Source of the DNA: Mycoplasma miroungirhinis
GTDB lineage: Bacteria; Bacillota_I; Bacilli_A; Mycoplasmatales; Metamycoplasmataceae
Reading direction: 5' to 3'
Assembly: GCF_013008815.1 (NCBI RefSeq)
Contig: NZ_CP053097.1
Span: 620,001-684,000, forward strand
Length of the DNA: 64,000 nt
This document shows positions 54,528 to 64,000 of this stretch, one piece after another (the first letter of the stretch is position 1; every line of letters begins with the position of its first letter). The notes under the pieces were generated by a model. It did not search any database. It saw nothing but the letters and a program-made list of their open reading frames with translations, and was not told the DNA's origin. Position numbers and translations under genes: made by a program.

Positions 54528-55298
54528 TTAAATATTATTAAGATTGTTAAATAATAGCTTAAAACTTTCCAAAGTTAATTCTTGAGCTCTTATATTTTCT
54601 GAAAAATTTAAAGTTCTAAAAATCTCTAGTATAATATTTTTTTCATATTTTAATATTAAATTATTTAATAATTTCTTACGTTTAAAATTAAAACAAAGTT
54701 TAACAAATGATAAAAATTCTCGAGAGTTAAATTCTAGATCTTTTTTAAATTCAAATAAAACAACACTTGAAAAAACTTTAGGAGCAGGATTAAAAGCATT
54801 TGGACTTACGTCAAACATTTTTTTGACATTACAGAAATAATTACTTGAAACTGTTAATTTAGAATATTCATTTGTTGATGGTTTTGCAACTATTCTTTCT
54901 GCTACTTCTTTTTGCATTAGAATAACCGCTTGTTTAAAATGGTTAGAATTATCAAATATTTTGAATAAAATATCAGTTGTTATATAGTAAGGTATGTTTG
55001 CAACAATTATTGAATCTTGTTCTATATTAGATAGATTGGCATTTAAAAAATCACCATAAATTAGTTGTAATTTTGGATTTGAAATATTTTGTTTTAATAT
55101 TTCAACCATATCTTTATCTATTTCATAAGTTATAACATTTTTAGCTTTGTCTAATAAAATATTGGTTAAAGCTCCTTGACCCGGACCTATTTCTAGAATA
55201 TTTTTATTCTCAATATCTACTACACTCGCTATTTTATTTAATATATTTTTATCTTCTAAAAAATTTTGTCCAAGAGATTTTTTTGCTTTTATTTGCAT
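54528..55298 (-). CDS. rsmA: 16S rRNA dimethyladenosine transferase (KsgA)
   Basis: Dimethylates A1518 and A1519 in helix 45 of 16S rRNA and acts as a late 30S assembly checkpoint. The 256-aa enzyme shows KKSLGQNFLEDKNI (residues 5-18), the SAM loop ILEIGPGQGALTNIL (~35-49), GDFLNANL (~87), NIPYYITTDILFK (~100; the NLPY catalytic motif as NIPY) and a C-terminal helical domain. There is no UGA codon. It starts inside the 3' end of tatD (10-base overlap), so the two are co-translated; tatD-rsmA neighbours are common in Firmicutes. Confidence 0.95.
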   Translation of the reverse strand: MQIKAKKSLGQNFLEDKNILNKIASVVDIENKNILEIGPGQGALTNILLDKAKNVITYEIDKDMVEILKQNISNPKLQLIYGDFLNANLSNIEQDSIIVANIPYYITTDILFKIFDNSNHFKQAVILMQKEVAERIVAKPSTNEYSKLTVSSNYFCNVKKMFDVSPNAFNPAPKVFSSVVLFEFKKDLEFNSREFLSFVKLCFNFKRKKLLNNLILKYEKNIILEIFRTLNFSENIRAQELTLESFKLLFNNLNNI

Positions 55299-56059
55299 TT
55301 TACTTTAAAAACCTTTTCTACATTTGTTTCAACTTGTTCTATTAATTTATTTTCAGATATATTTTTAAGAGAAGCAATAAATTTGTATGTATGTTTTACA
55401 TTTGGACTTTTATTTTCTTTTCCTCTCATTGGTACAGGAGCAAGATAAGGAGTATCCGTTTCAACAAATAAACGTTCTAATGGTATGTTTTTTACAGCTT
55501 CTTGAGTGCTTTGAGCATTTTTAAAAGTAACCACTCCAGAAATGGAAAAGTAAATATTACGATTTTTTAACAAAATCTCAACATCATCTTTTGTTCCTGA
55601 AAAAGAGTGAAAAATAAATGTAACATTTTTATATTCATCTCTTGATACAAAATTTATAGCATCTTCCATGGCATCACGAATATGTAACATAACAGGAATA
55701 TTATGTTTTTTTGCAACTTCAACTTGACTTATTAATGATATTAATTGTTCTGATTTTGAAGGAGTATCATCATAATGATAATCAAGACCAATTTCACCAA
55801 TTGCAATTACATCTTTAGTTATAATTTCTTCTAATTTTTTACCATCTTCTAATCCATTAGATTCATTGGGGTGAATACCTATAATAGGGTGAACAAAATC
55901 TAATTTTGAACTTAGTTCAATTGTTTCTTTTGAATTTTCAAAATTTGTACCTACCATAAATAATAATTTCATTTCTTCTTGTTGTCAGTTTTTACAAACT
56001 TCTATGGGATTATCATAATATTCTAAAAATGGGTGTGTATGTACATCAATATATTTCAT
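55289..56059 (-). CDS. tatD: TatD-family metal-dependent deoxyribonuclease
   Basis: TatD-type hydrolases are metal-dependent 3'-5' nucleases with a TIM-barrel fold, used in DNA fragmentation and repair. The 256-aa protein has DVHTHPFLE (~4-12, metal-binding HxH), IGEIGLDYHYD (~88-98), VMLHIRDAMEDAI (~128), the FHSFSGTKDD His (~155) and ETDTPYLAPVPMRG (~205). The Trp codon in the first 30 residues is UGA, so the start at 56059 was missed in standard code. AAGGAAG precedes the ATG. It heads the tatD-rsmA pair. Confidence 0.92.
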
Positions 56060-56128
56060 ATTCTTCCTTTTTTTATATAAAACAATTATAATTTAAAGAA
56101 GTAATTATGTGTAAATTAAGGAGAATTA

Positions 56129-57493
56129 ATGAATAACATTATTAAATATACACAAACACAAGAAGAATTTAAAGAAATGGTAGAACATATTGCAAAATTA
56201 TGCAAAATTCCTTCAGTATCAGTTACTAACTTAGAAAATGAATTTCCTTTTAGTAAAGAAGTTGATAATGCATTAAATTATGTTTTAAATCTTTCAAAAG
56301 AATTTGGTTTTAAAACATATAAAGACAAAAAAAACCGTTATGGTTTTTGTGAAATAGGTTCAGGTAAAAAATTAATTGGAATATTATGTCACTTAGATGT
56401 TGTTCCTAGCGGTGATGACAATCAATGAGAAAGTGCTGCTTTTGAACCTATTATTAAAGAAAATGAAATTTTTGGTCGTGGAACGTTAGACGATAAAGGT
56501 CCTTCAATTATAACTTTATATGCAATGAAATATATTCTTGATAATAATTTAATTGACGATAATTACACAATTAGAGCTATTTTTGGTTTAAGTGAAGAAA
56601 CAACCATGGAATCTATGAAGTTTTATCTAAAAGATTTTGGAAATCCAGATTTAGGATACACACCCGATGGTGAATGACCACTTGTATTTGCAGAAAAACT
56701 TATTTTTGATTATGATTTAAAATTTGAACAATTTAAAGATTGAAAATTAGAAGCTGGAGTTGTTTATAATCAAATCCCTGATTCTTTATCTATAGAAACT
56801 TCTGAAGCCAGTCATTTAAGTAAATTATTTAACGAAAAAGACATTGAAATAATAAATGAAAACAAATTTATAGTTAAGGGAATTGCGGGACATGGTTCTA
56901 CTCCTGCTGCTGGCGATAATGCTATTTTAAAATTTATTAAAACGATTGTAAAACATGATAAAAAGTATCTTGAAAACGATTTTTTCAGATTTTTATATTT
57001 AAATTTTCAAAATAATGATTTTTCAATGCCGGATATATTTTTCAATTATGAAGATGAAAGTGGAACTTTAAGCTCTAACCCAGCATTTTTAAGAACTAAT
57101 AATAATCAATTTAGCATCGGTTTTGATATGCGTGTTCCCGCTAAAAAATTACCTGAAGAAGTAAATAATGATTTAATTTATTATTTAGATGAAAATGAAT
57201 ATGAATATGTTTTTGAAATGGTGGGTTCAAAAAAAGCAAAATATATAGCTTCTGATTCAGAATTAGTTCAGACATTAATGAATGTTTATAAACAAGTGAC
57301 ACAAAAATTTGATGAAAAACCTATTGCAATAGGTGGCGGAACTTATGCTAGAACTTTCGAAAATTGTGTAGCATTTGGTGCAACTACTAAAATGGAATTA
57401 ATGCATGCCCCTAATGAAAGATTTACTTTTGAAGAAATAAAACAGGATTTAGAAATTTATATTAATGCATTAAAAGAATTACAAAAACTATAA
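56129..57493 (+). CDS. pepV: M20-family dipeptidase (PepV/Sapep type)
   Basis: A zinc aminopeptidase of the M20 family that splits dipeptides, part of peptide scavenging. The 454-aa product shows GILCHLDVVPSGDD (~88-101, first zinc His), GRGTLDDKGPSI (~118-129, bridging Asp and base pair), FGLSEETTMES (~152, catalytic Glu), YTPDGEWPLVF (~178) and near the end IGGGTYARTFENCVAFG (~402-418) with HAPNERFTF (zinc His). An in-frame Trp is UGA. AGGAG precedes the ATG. It stands alone, divergent from tatD. A strong terminator follows. Confidence 0.93.
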
Positions 57494-57508
57494 TCACAAA
57501 TTTATAAA

Positions 57509-57537
57509 GAAAAAAGCAGAATTTCTGCTTTTTTTAT
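57509..57537. terminator. Bidirectional hairpin terminator
   Basis: AAAAAGCAGAA pairs with TTCTGCTTTTT, with T runs on the plus strand and A runs upstream. It serves pepV and the convergent lipoprotein gene. Confidence 0.85.
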
Positions 57538-58517
57538 TATTGTCAAGTACTTAGGTTAAGAGTGATGTTAGCTTTAACTTTGATTGGTACATTATGATTT
57601 GCAGTGACAATTCTTGCATCTATTAATTTTAATGTTTTACCTTTAAAAGAATCTGGAGAAATTGCTGTGTATGCATCATTGTTATAATATAATCTTACAT
57701 TAACTTTATATATTGAATTTGTTTGAGTGTCTTGTAAAGAAAGATATAAAATTTTAGGTAGGTTATTACTTTGAGGGCCTGGTGTATATGTAGGAACTCC
57801 TAGTTGTGATAACTTATCTGTATCTTTGTTTGAATATGTTATATCTAAATAACCTTTTTGTGACACCGTAATGCCTTTTATTTCTAATCCTTTAAAATAT
57901 TCTTCTTTAAATCCTTCATTAGAAATTTCTTTTATTAATTCTGTTGATTCTAAACCTTTAGAAATTAATTTGAATTTGACTACAATTTTAGTTTGTTCTT
58001 GGTTTTTAGAAGCAGAAATAAATTTATATTCTACTCCATCTGGAATATTAGAAAACGAAATATTGTCTTTTGTATTGATCTTGTTGCCTTCTAATTCAGA
58101 AAATCTTACTGTTTTTTTGTCTTTATAATCTATTGTAATTTTTTCACTTGCTTCACTAAAAATTGGATAATTTTTTGTTAATGATTGACTAAAATCTTCT
58201 TTAATTTTATTTAGTTCTGTTTCAATTTGTGTTAATTTTTCAGTATCTTTTTTTATTTCAGTTTTATTAGCAGTAACTTCTGCATTAGTTTTAACTAATA
58301 AATCATTATTTTCCTTTAATGATTTTTTATTAGATTCTAATGCAGATTTTAATGCGTCTCATTCAGTTTTTGTTTTATTTAATTCACTTTTAATTTTTTC
58401 AACACTAGTTTTTAAATCATTATCTTCTTTTGCACAAGAAATAGTAACTGATGGTACAACTGCTAAAAGACCAAAAGAAGCAAGTGCAAAGAGAGAAAAC
58501 TTTGTTATTTTTTTCAT
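57537..58517 (-). CDS. Surface lipoprotein behind poly-A promoter tract
   Basis: A 326-aa lipoprotein. Signal peptide and lipobox (VPSVTISC, Cys at ~25), a coiled-coil-like Lys/Glu/Asn region (~30-100) and a C-terminal beta-rich domain. No family is recognised; proteins of this plan are surface antigens in mycoplasmas. The stop is at 57537 because the UGA near the C-terminus is Trp (LNLSTWQ). AAAGGA lies before the ATG. The promoter contains a 17-base poly-A tract, a feature of phase-variable lipoprotein genes. Confidence 0.75.
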
Positions 58518-58555
58518 ATAAAAATCCTTTCTTGATGAAAATTTCATCGAACACA

Positions 58556-58580
58556 ATTTTATCTTTTTTTTTTTTTTTTT
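58556..58580 (-). promoter_or_regulatory. Promoter with 17-base poly-A tract (probable phase switch)
   Basis: On the minus strand 17 A lie directly upstream of GATAAAATTG, so a TAAAAT -10 box (58556-58561) is separated from the region where a -35 would be by the tract. The start codon is ~40 bases downstream. Length changes in such tracts switch M. hyorhinis vlp promoters on and off by altering -35/-10 spacing. Confidence 0.65.
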
Positions 58581-58772
58581 AAAAATTGTACTTAAAATGC
58601 AGAAAAATACAAAAAATATTTAATTAAACACATTTTTTATGTTTTTTAATAAAATAAATTTTTGTAACTTGAATTTTTCTTTTTCATTGAATGTTTCAGA
58701 ATATACAATACTTTTATATAATTTAATTATTATTTATTTTATTACTCATAAAATTAACAGAAAGCAATTATA

Positions 58773-59702
58773 ATGATTAAAATGAAAGAAAATATTGTGC
58801 CTTCAACTAAACTAAAACCATTTATTAAGTGAGCAGGCGGAAAATCTGCATTATTAGATGAGATAAGAAAATTTTATCCTTCTAAATTAGGTCAAGATAT
58901 TAATAAATATTGTGAACCCTTTGTAGGTGCGGGAGCTGTATTATTTGATATTTTAAACAGTTATAATTTAAAAGAAATTTATATTAGCGATGTTAATAAT
59001 GAACTTATAAATGTCTGAAAAACTATTCAAATTAATGTAGAACCTTTAATTTTTATTTTAAAAAAAATGGAAGATGAATATATTAATTTAGATGACGCAA
59101 AAAGAAAAGAATATTTTTATCAAAAAAGAAAAGAATTTAATAAATATATCTTGAGGGAAATAAATGATATTGTATATGGTTCTGCGTTATTTATTTTTTT
59201 AAATAGAACTTGTTTCAATGGATTATATCGTGTAAATAAAGATGGATTATTTAATGTTCCCATTGGAAAATATAAAAATCCTAAAATTTGTGATGAAGAT
59301 AATTTGAGAAATATATCACTAAAGCTAAAAAATGTCATTATTTCTTGCTCAGAATATACAGAATCAGCATATTTCATCGATCAAAATACATTGGTATATT
59401 TTGATCCACCTTATAGACCGATAACTAAAACTGCATCTTTTACATCATATAGTAAATTTAAATTCGGGGATAAACAACAAATAGAATTAGCTGATTATTA
59501 TACAAAATCATCAAATAAAGGCGCAATGTGTATTTTAAGTAATTCAGATCCTAAAAATAATGATAATTTAGATAATTTCTTTGATGACTTATATAAATTA
59601 TTTAATATAAATAGAATAAGCACCAGCAGAAAAATAAACCCAAATCCAGATAAAAGAAAAAGTATTGTTACTGAATTATTAATAACAAATAATTTTAAAT
59701 AG
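58773..59702 (+). CDS. N6-adenine DNA methyltransferase, DpnII/Dam type
   Basis: A 309-aa D12-class N6-adenine methyltransferase of the alpha type, the modification enzyme of a GATC restriction-modification system. Motif I is KPFIKWAGGKSALLDEI (~14-30) with the FVGAGAVLFDIL SAM loop (~50), and motif IV is YFDPPYRPI (DPPY, ~212). NRTCFNGLYRVNKDGLFNVP (~145-164) is the typical D12 target-recognition neighbour. Two in-frame ATGs (58773 and 58782) compete; no clear Shine-Dalgarno is seen. It is 10 bases upstream of the endonuclease gene and in the same direction. Confidence 0.9.
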
Positions 59703-59712
59703 GTGATAATTA

Positions 59713-60573
59713 ATGAACAGAGTTTTTGATGATTGATTAAACAGTTTTAGAGAAAGTATTTCTGATTATGAATACTATGTAGATTTTAAAAAAATTTATA
59801 AAAATGTAGATGAAATAAAAATAGAATTAAATATTTTAAATTCATTAATTGGTTCGAAGAATATACAAAAAGATTTCTTAAATCTAGTAAATAAATATCC
59901 CGAAATTTTAAAATGTATTCCTATTCTTATCGCAGTAAGAACTAATGATATATTTATTTTAGACAATCATAAAGAATTTAATTTTAGTTTTAATAAAATG
60001 AATTATTCTCCATTAGAATACCTTACCTTTATGCAAAAAATCGGTTTGTTTGAGTTGATGGAAACACGAAAAATAAGCAATTTATATGATTATGTATTAG
60101 GAATTGAAGTGGGATTAGATTCTAATGCTCGTAAAAATCGTGGTGGACATTTAATGGAAAATTTAGTGGAAAATTTTATAATTCAAGCAGGTTTTCAAAT
60201 TAATAAAGATTATTTTAAAGAGATGTATGCAAGCGATATTGAATTAAAGTGAAATATTGACTTATCTTTATTATCAAATAACGGATTAATTGATAAGCGT
60301 TTTGATTATTTTATAAAAACAAACAAACAAATTTATTTAATTGAAACTAATTTTTACTCATCTGGTGGTTCTAAATTAAATGAAATAGCAAGAAGCTATA
60401 AACAGATGGCATCTGAAATAAACCAGATTAAAAAAGTTACATTTGTGTGATTTACAGATGGAAAAGGTTGAAAAAGTTCAAGACGAGGTTTACAAGAAGC
60501 TTTTGAATCAATTAAAAATATTTACAATATCAACGATTTAAAAAATGGAATAATAAAAAATTCTCTTAAATAA
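59713..60573 (+). CDS. Type II restriction endonuclease, DpnII/MboI type
   Basis: A 286-aa GATC endonuclease closely resembling DpnII in length and order: an N-terminal helical part (FDDWLNSFRESISDYEYYVDF), a central block (VRTNDIFILDN, GLFELMETRKISNLYDYVLGIEVGLDSNARKNRGG; central DYVLGIEVGLD) and the PD-(D/E)XK core (FDYFI ... QIYLIETNFYSSGGSK, with E-T-N in place of ExK). UGA-Trp codons interrupt it. GGTGATAA precedes the ATG. It forms one unit with the methyltransferase. GATC sites occur in the window (for example 662-665), so the host needs the methylase. Confidence 0.88.
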
Positions 60574-60611
60574 TATAAAATCAAACCAAATAAATACATA
60601 TTATTTTATTG

Positions 60612-60642
60612 CATCATAGCAAACTGCTATGATTTTTTATTT
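60612..60642 (+). terminator. Terminator after the restriction-modification genes
   Basis: ATCATAGCA pairs with TGCTATGAT around AAC and is followed by T6. Confidence 0.85.
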
Positions 60643-60672
60643 TAAACAAAGCTTATTAAATAAAATACAATA

Positions 60673-60711
60673 CAACAATTAACAAGACATATTAATGTCA
60701 ATTGTTTTTTG
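60673..60711. terminator. Hairpin with T run
   Basis: ACAATT (with AACAA bulge) and GACAT pair with ATGTCAATTGT around ATTA, then T6. It lies between two other hairpins in the gap 60574-60782; function as terminator is assumed. Confidence 0.5.
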
Positions 60712-60751
60712 TAAATTTGAAACTCTTTTATTTTGTGTATATTTTAGAATT

Positions 60752-60782
60752 AAAAATTAACATTAGTCTAAATGTTAATTTA
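60752..60782 (-). terminator. NUDIX gene terminator, AATTAACATT hairpin
   Basis: AAATTAACATT pairs with AATGTTAATTT around AGTCTA; on the minus strand TTTTTAATTC follows. It touches the stop codon of the NUDIX gene. Confidence 0.7.
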
Positions 60783-61226
60783 TTATTTTAAGTATTTTTT
60801 TCAAACGTCAAAAGGCTTTAATTTGTTTAAAAATTTTAAACATTGTGTTAGATGCTCTTTATCTTCATTGTAGCTTAAAATATTATAAGCTTCTGTAGTT
60901 TTTACTCACTTAGCATCATTAATTTCTTCTTCTTGTTTAGTAATATTTTTGTGAGTAGGTATTCCTATGAAATAAACAACTTCTTTAGGGGTATTATCAT
61001 AAATAATATAATTACTTACTAATCTTATTTGATCGGTTGCAAATGGAATTGCATCAATCCCTGTTTCTTCTCAAACTTCACGTATTGCAGTTTGTTCTTC
61101 TGTTTCATTATTTTCAACATGACCCTTTGGAAAACCTCAATGTGTTTTTTGGTCAATTACAAGCACTAAAGTTTTGTCTTTTTGTAAATCAAATAAAATA
61201 AGTCCACAAGATTTTTCTTTTTTCAT
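60783..61226 (-). CDS. NUDIX hydrolase, Ap4A-hydrolase-like
   Basis: A 147-aa NUDIX hydrolase. The Nudix box is complete: GHVENNETEEQTAIREVWEETGI reads as G-x5-E-x7-REVWEETG (split here: GHVENNE and REVWEETGI), residues ~37-60. The region before it (HWGFPKGH) is the WGFPKG form of diadenosine tetraphosphate hydrolases, so Ap4A clearance is the best guess. UGA-Trp codons make it invisible in standard code. GGAG precedes the ATG. It lies next to tRNA-Arg(CCT) and reads in the same direction. Confidence 0.85.
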
Positions 61227-61250
61227 TTTTTCTCCAAATTATAAAAAAAA

Positions 61251-61327
61251 TGGCGATCACGAGGGGAATTGAACCCATGACAACAAACTTAGGAGGTTTG
61301 TGCTCTATCCTACTGAGCTACGTGACC
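61251..61327 (-). tRNA. tRNA-Arg (anticodon CCT)
   Basis: A 77-nt cloverleaf on the minus strand. Acceptor GGTCACG pairs with CGTGATC (one G-U), discriminator G and encoded CCA. The anticodon stem CAAAC/GTTTG holds loop CTCCTAA, anticodon CCT, reading AGG. The T arm ATGGG-TTCAATT-CCCCT has one mismatch. The D arm is TAGCTCAGTAGGATAGAGCA. The NUDIX gene follows 24 bases downstream on the same strand. Confidence 0.93.
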
Positions 61328-61398
61328 ACGTATTTTTCTTAAATTAATTAATGTATAATAATTTTATTATTAAAATAACAATTGAGTTACTTTTTTGT

Positions 61399-61413
61399 TA
61401 TAATCTATGAATT
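61399..61413 (+). promoter_or_regulatory. -10 box for leaderless PQ-loop gene
   Basis: TATAAT at 61399-61404 ends 9 nt before the ATG at 61414. An earlier ATG at 61407 is out of frame. No Shine-Dalgarno is present. Confidence 0.5.
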
Positions 61414-62115
61414 ATGGAGATATTTTTAAAAATAGGTGATGTTTTTGGTTGATTTGCAGCAATTGTAACTGTTTTTTTAGGTTTACCTCAATTAATTAAA
61501 TTATTAAAAGAAAAAAGTGTAGGAAAAGTTAAATTTGTAAGTTTTTGAATATTTTATTGAGGTTTATTTGCTTGAATTTTATTTGGTACTTTTTTACCAG
61601 GTGGATTGATACAAGTAGCTTTTGCAAACTTATTGTGTATTTTTATATATTCTGCTGTTATTTTTTGTTTATATTATTATGATAAAACTATAGGTCAAAA
61701 GAAAAATAATAAAGAATTGATACTAACTAATGTAACAGTAATTTTGGGAATTTTTTGCGTATTATCAACGATCATCACAATATATGGAATTATTCCTAAT
61801 ACTCCAAAAATTCATAATAAAATAGTACAAACTATTTTAGGTATTATAGTTCCTTCATTTACTTGTTTAGCTTTTATGCCGCAGGTTCTATACAGTTTTA
61901 AAACCAAAAATTTTGCTGGAATCAGTGTTTATATGATTTTAATGTTTATTTTAAATAATATTTTTTGAATTATATATTGAGTGTCAAGATTAGTAGACAA
62001 TAATAATTATGCACTTGATATATCTTTAGGTTGACAAATCTTTAGTTTAATAATATTTAGTGTTCAAATCATATTTACAATTCAGTATTATGTGAAGTTA
62101 AAAAAAGCAAAATAA
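61414..62115 (+). CDS. PQ-loop (SWEET/MtN3-like) membrane protein
   Basis: A 233-aa protein with about seven hydrophobic helices and two PQ-loop repeats: FLGLPQLIKLLKEKSVGKVK (~21-40) and FMPQVLYSFKTKNFAG (~150-165), each followed by aromatic-rich helices with UGA-Trp codons (FWIFYWGLFAW; FWIIYWVSR). Proteins with two PQ-loops occur as amino-acid or sugar facilitators and as sorting factors; substrate unknown. ATG at 61414 follows a TATAAT by 9 nt and no ribosome binding site is present. A hairpin follows. Confidence 0.75.
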
Positions 62116-62137
62116 AAAGCCAATTGGCTTTTTTAAT
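62113..62137. terminator. Bidirectional hairpin between PQ-loop gene and pepO
   Basis: AAAAAGCC pairs with GGCTTTTT around AATT, with T6. The left part overlaps the TAA of the plus-strand gene. Confidence 0.8.
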
Positions 62138-64000
62138 TATCAAATTTTTACTCTTTTTTGAGGTGAAATATACATTTTATCCGTTTCTTTAATGTCAAAT
62201 TCTTGATAAAATTCATCCATATTTGCGAGTTGTATATTTGCTCTTAATTTGGTAAGTGAATGAACATCAGTAAGCAATAGTAACTCTGCATATTTTGGTA
62301 AATATTTAGCTCTTCAAATTGTTGCATAATTAATCATAAATTCTTTAGCATTAAAATCTTTTTGCATTTTAGCAGATTCAAAAGCACATGCAACACCACC
62401 ACAATCAGCTATGTTTTCTGAAACGGTTAATTTTCCATTACTGATTCCGTATTCGGTTTCAATACCATCAAATAAGTTAATCATTTTCTGTTCTTTTTCT
62501 TTTAGATTTTCATAATCTTTAGAAGTTCATCAGTTTTTAATATTTCCATTTTCATCAAAATTAGCACCATTATTATCAAAACCATGTGAAATTTCATGAG
62601 CCATTACAGTACCTATTCCACCGAAATTTTTTGATGATGATTGATTTATTGAATAAAATGGAGCTTGTAAAATAGCAGCAGGGAAAACAATTTTATTATC
62701 TGTAGGTGAATAATATGCATTAATTACAGCTGGTGACATACTTCACATAGTTTTGTCTTTAGTTTTTAAATATTTATTTCAATTTTCTTCTAAAACTAAT
62801 TTTCTAAAATTTATAATATTTTCCACTAAATTTGAACCATCTTCATATGTTTTAGTAAACATTAAGTCATAATAATGATTGATTTTATCTGGATAACCTA
62901 CATATGCTTTAAAACTTGAAAGTTTCTTTTGAGCTTGAACAATTGTATCTTTGGAAAGTCATGTATTTTCTGATAATCTTTTTTTATAAACTTTAATCAT
63001 TTCACTGACCATATTTTCAACATCTTTTTTTGCTTTAGCACCAAAATATGTTTCACCATAGAATTTACCAAACACCATATTAAATTGTGATAAAGCTAAA
63101 TTTCTAGCTGATAATTCTTTTTTAGTTGCTTCTTTTACACCTGTAAATCCACGACTAAATTCTCCAGCTAAAATTCTAATTTCATCAGTTAAAAAAGGAG
63201 CAAAATTATAAATTGCATGAATTAGCAGTCTTGCTTTATAATTTTCAAATGATTCTTTTGTAAAGATTTTGTCAAAGTTTTTGAAAAAGTCAGGATAAAT
63301 AACATTAGCAAATTCTATTTTATTTTTTAAAATGTTTTCAAATACTGAAATAATATCTACACTTTTAACTTGATTCTTAATTTCTTCTTTTGACATAATG
63401 TTTGCTATGTTTAAAATTTCAGCACTAAATTCAGGACTTGGTGTGTATTTTCACAATGATTCATCAAAAGTTAAAGCTTGCTGAATTAATTTGTCACTTT
63501 CTGTATCTGAATAGTTAAATTTTTCTAAAAGTTTTTTAGTAGTTTGTTTAAATAAATAATATAATGATGCTTTTTTCTCTTCATTTTCATACATATTTTT
63601 AGCAGGTAAAATTGTAGATGGGTTATCAATATATAAAATTTCTTGTTCAGAATTTCTTAAATTTGTATATATTTCCATTTCGATAGGAACATATAAACCA
63701 ATATATAACATCTTTTGATAATTTTGAAAGACATCTTCAAAAGATGTGAAAGTTTTAATAAAATCTAAAATATGTTGAATAGGTTGAGTAGCTAATTGTG
63801 TTCTTTTAGTTCAATTATTAGCCATTTGATATAGTTTAACCATTTCAACTAATTTTGGATAATGAGATGGAATTTCACTTAAATTTTGAGACCATTTATC
63901 AATAAGTTCTTCTTGCAGTTTTTCCATTTGTTCGTGTAGAATCATAAATGTACCAGTAGAAGTTTTGTCAGCTCTTATTGTAGCTGATTTTAATCATTCA
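62137..64000 (-). CDS. pepO: M13-family zinc endopeptidase PepO (5' end outside window)
   Basis: A neprilysin-type zinc metallopeptidase cleaving oligopeptides. More than 621 residues are in the window, close to the full length of ~630-640, so only the first codons are missing. The zinc motif HEISH is in [16 protein letters not shown], the third ligand in [13 protein letters not shown], and the substrate-binding NAYY is in [18 protein letters not shown]-Trp codons split it into several pieces in standard code; the real stop is TAA at 62137. It has no membrane segment in the visible part, so it is likely cytosolic, used with imported peptides. Confidence 0.93.

Overview
The window reads as a low-GC mollicute chromosome of the Mycoplasma type. 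Almost every gene carries in-frame TGA codons at positions where the protein family expects tryptophan (UGA = Trp, genetic code 4). Intergenic DNA is extremely AT-rich. Several cysteine-anchored lipoproteins are present, and no cell-wall genes were seen. The exact species cannot be fixed from sequence alone; the gene content fits the M. hominis / M. bovis side of the mycoplasmas better than M. pneumoniae.

Layout. 0-9 kb: a solute-binding lipoprotein, two overlapping NrnA-type DHH phosphoesterases, a surface serine protease lipoprotein (DUF31), uvrC, tRNA-Arg(TCT), and an operon of lplA, an alpha/beta hydrolase and a small membrane protein. 9-17 kb: eno, a DUF3196 gene with tig, an inverted-repeat element beside the stump of a lost DNA methylase, a CNNM/CorC protein, RNase J, recO. 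17-32 kb: a membrane protein, ftsH, tilS-pth-recD2, serS-rmuC, thyA-folA, rplK-rplA behind an L1-type leader, asnS, and a GT2 and RDD pair. 32-41 kb: a UvrD/PcrA helicase, an unknown protein with a possible degenerate EAL-like C-terminus, degV, tmcAL, mnmE, a TrmA-family methyltransferase. 41-48 kb is the most unusual part: a frameshifted membrane nuclease whose catalytic motifs are in circularly permuted order, a 1369-aa superfamily 1 helicase with a vestigial nuclease domain and an Asn/Asp/Glu-rich tail, an overlapping single-pass membrane protein, and a membrane-anchored EIIB-like protein. 48-57 kb: nitroreductase, trpS-thrS-membrane protein, pncB, a decayed lipoprotein gene, tatD-rsmA, an M20 dipeptidase. 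57-64 kb: a lipoprotein behind a 17-base poly-A tract (probable phase-variable promoter), a DpnII-type GATC restriction-modification pair, a NUDIX hydrolase, tRNA-Arg(CCT), a PQ-loop membrane protein, and the 3' part of pepO.

How it fits together. Most of the window is housekeeping: translation (five aminoacyl-tRNA synthetase or tRNA-modification units, L11/L1), RNA turnover (RNase J, two NrnA-like enzymes), DNA repair (UvrC, RecO, RecD2, PcrA, RmuC), protein quality control (FtsH, trigger factor) and nucleotide or cofactor salvage (ThyA, FolA, PncB, LplA). The accessory layer is surface-exposed or DNA-directed: lipoproteins, a surface protease, a surface nuclease, restriction-modification and the large helicase. 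Genes within operons are tightly packed, often by a TAATG overlap. At least six genes have a TATAAT 3-9 nt before the ATG and no Shine-Dalgarno, pointing to leaderless mRNAs.
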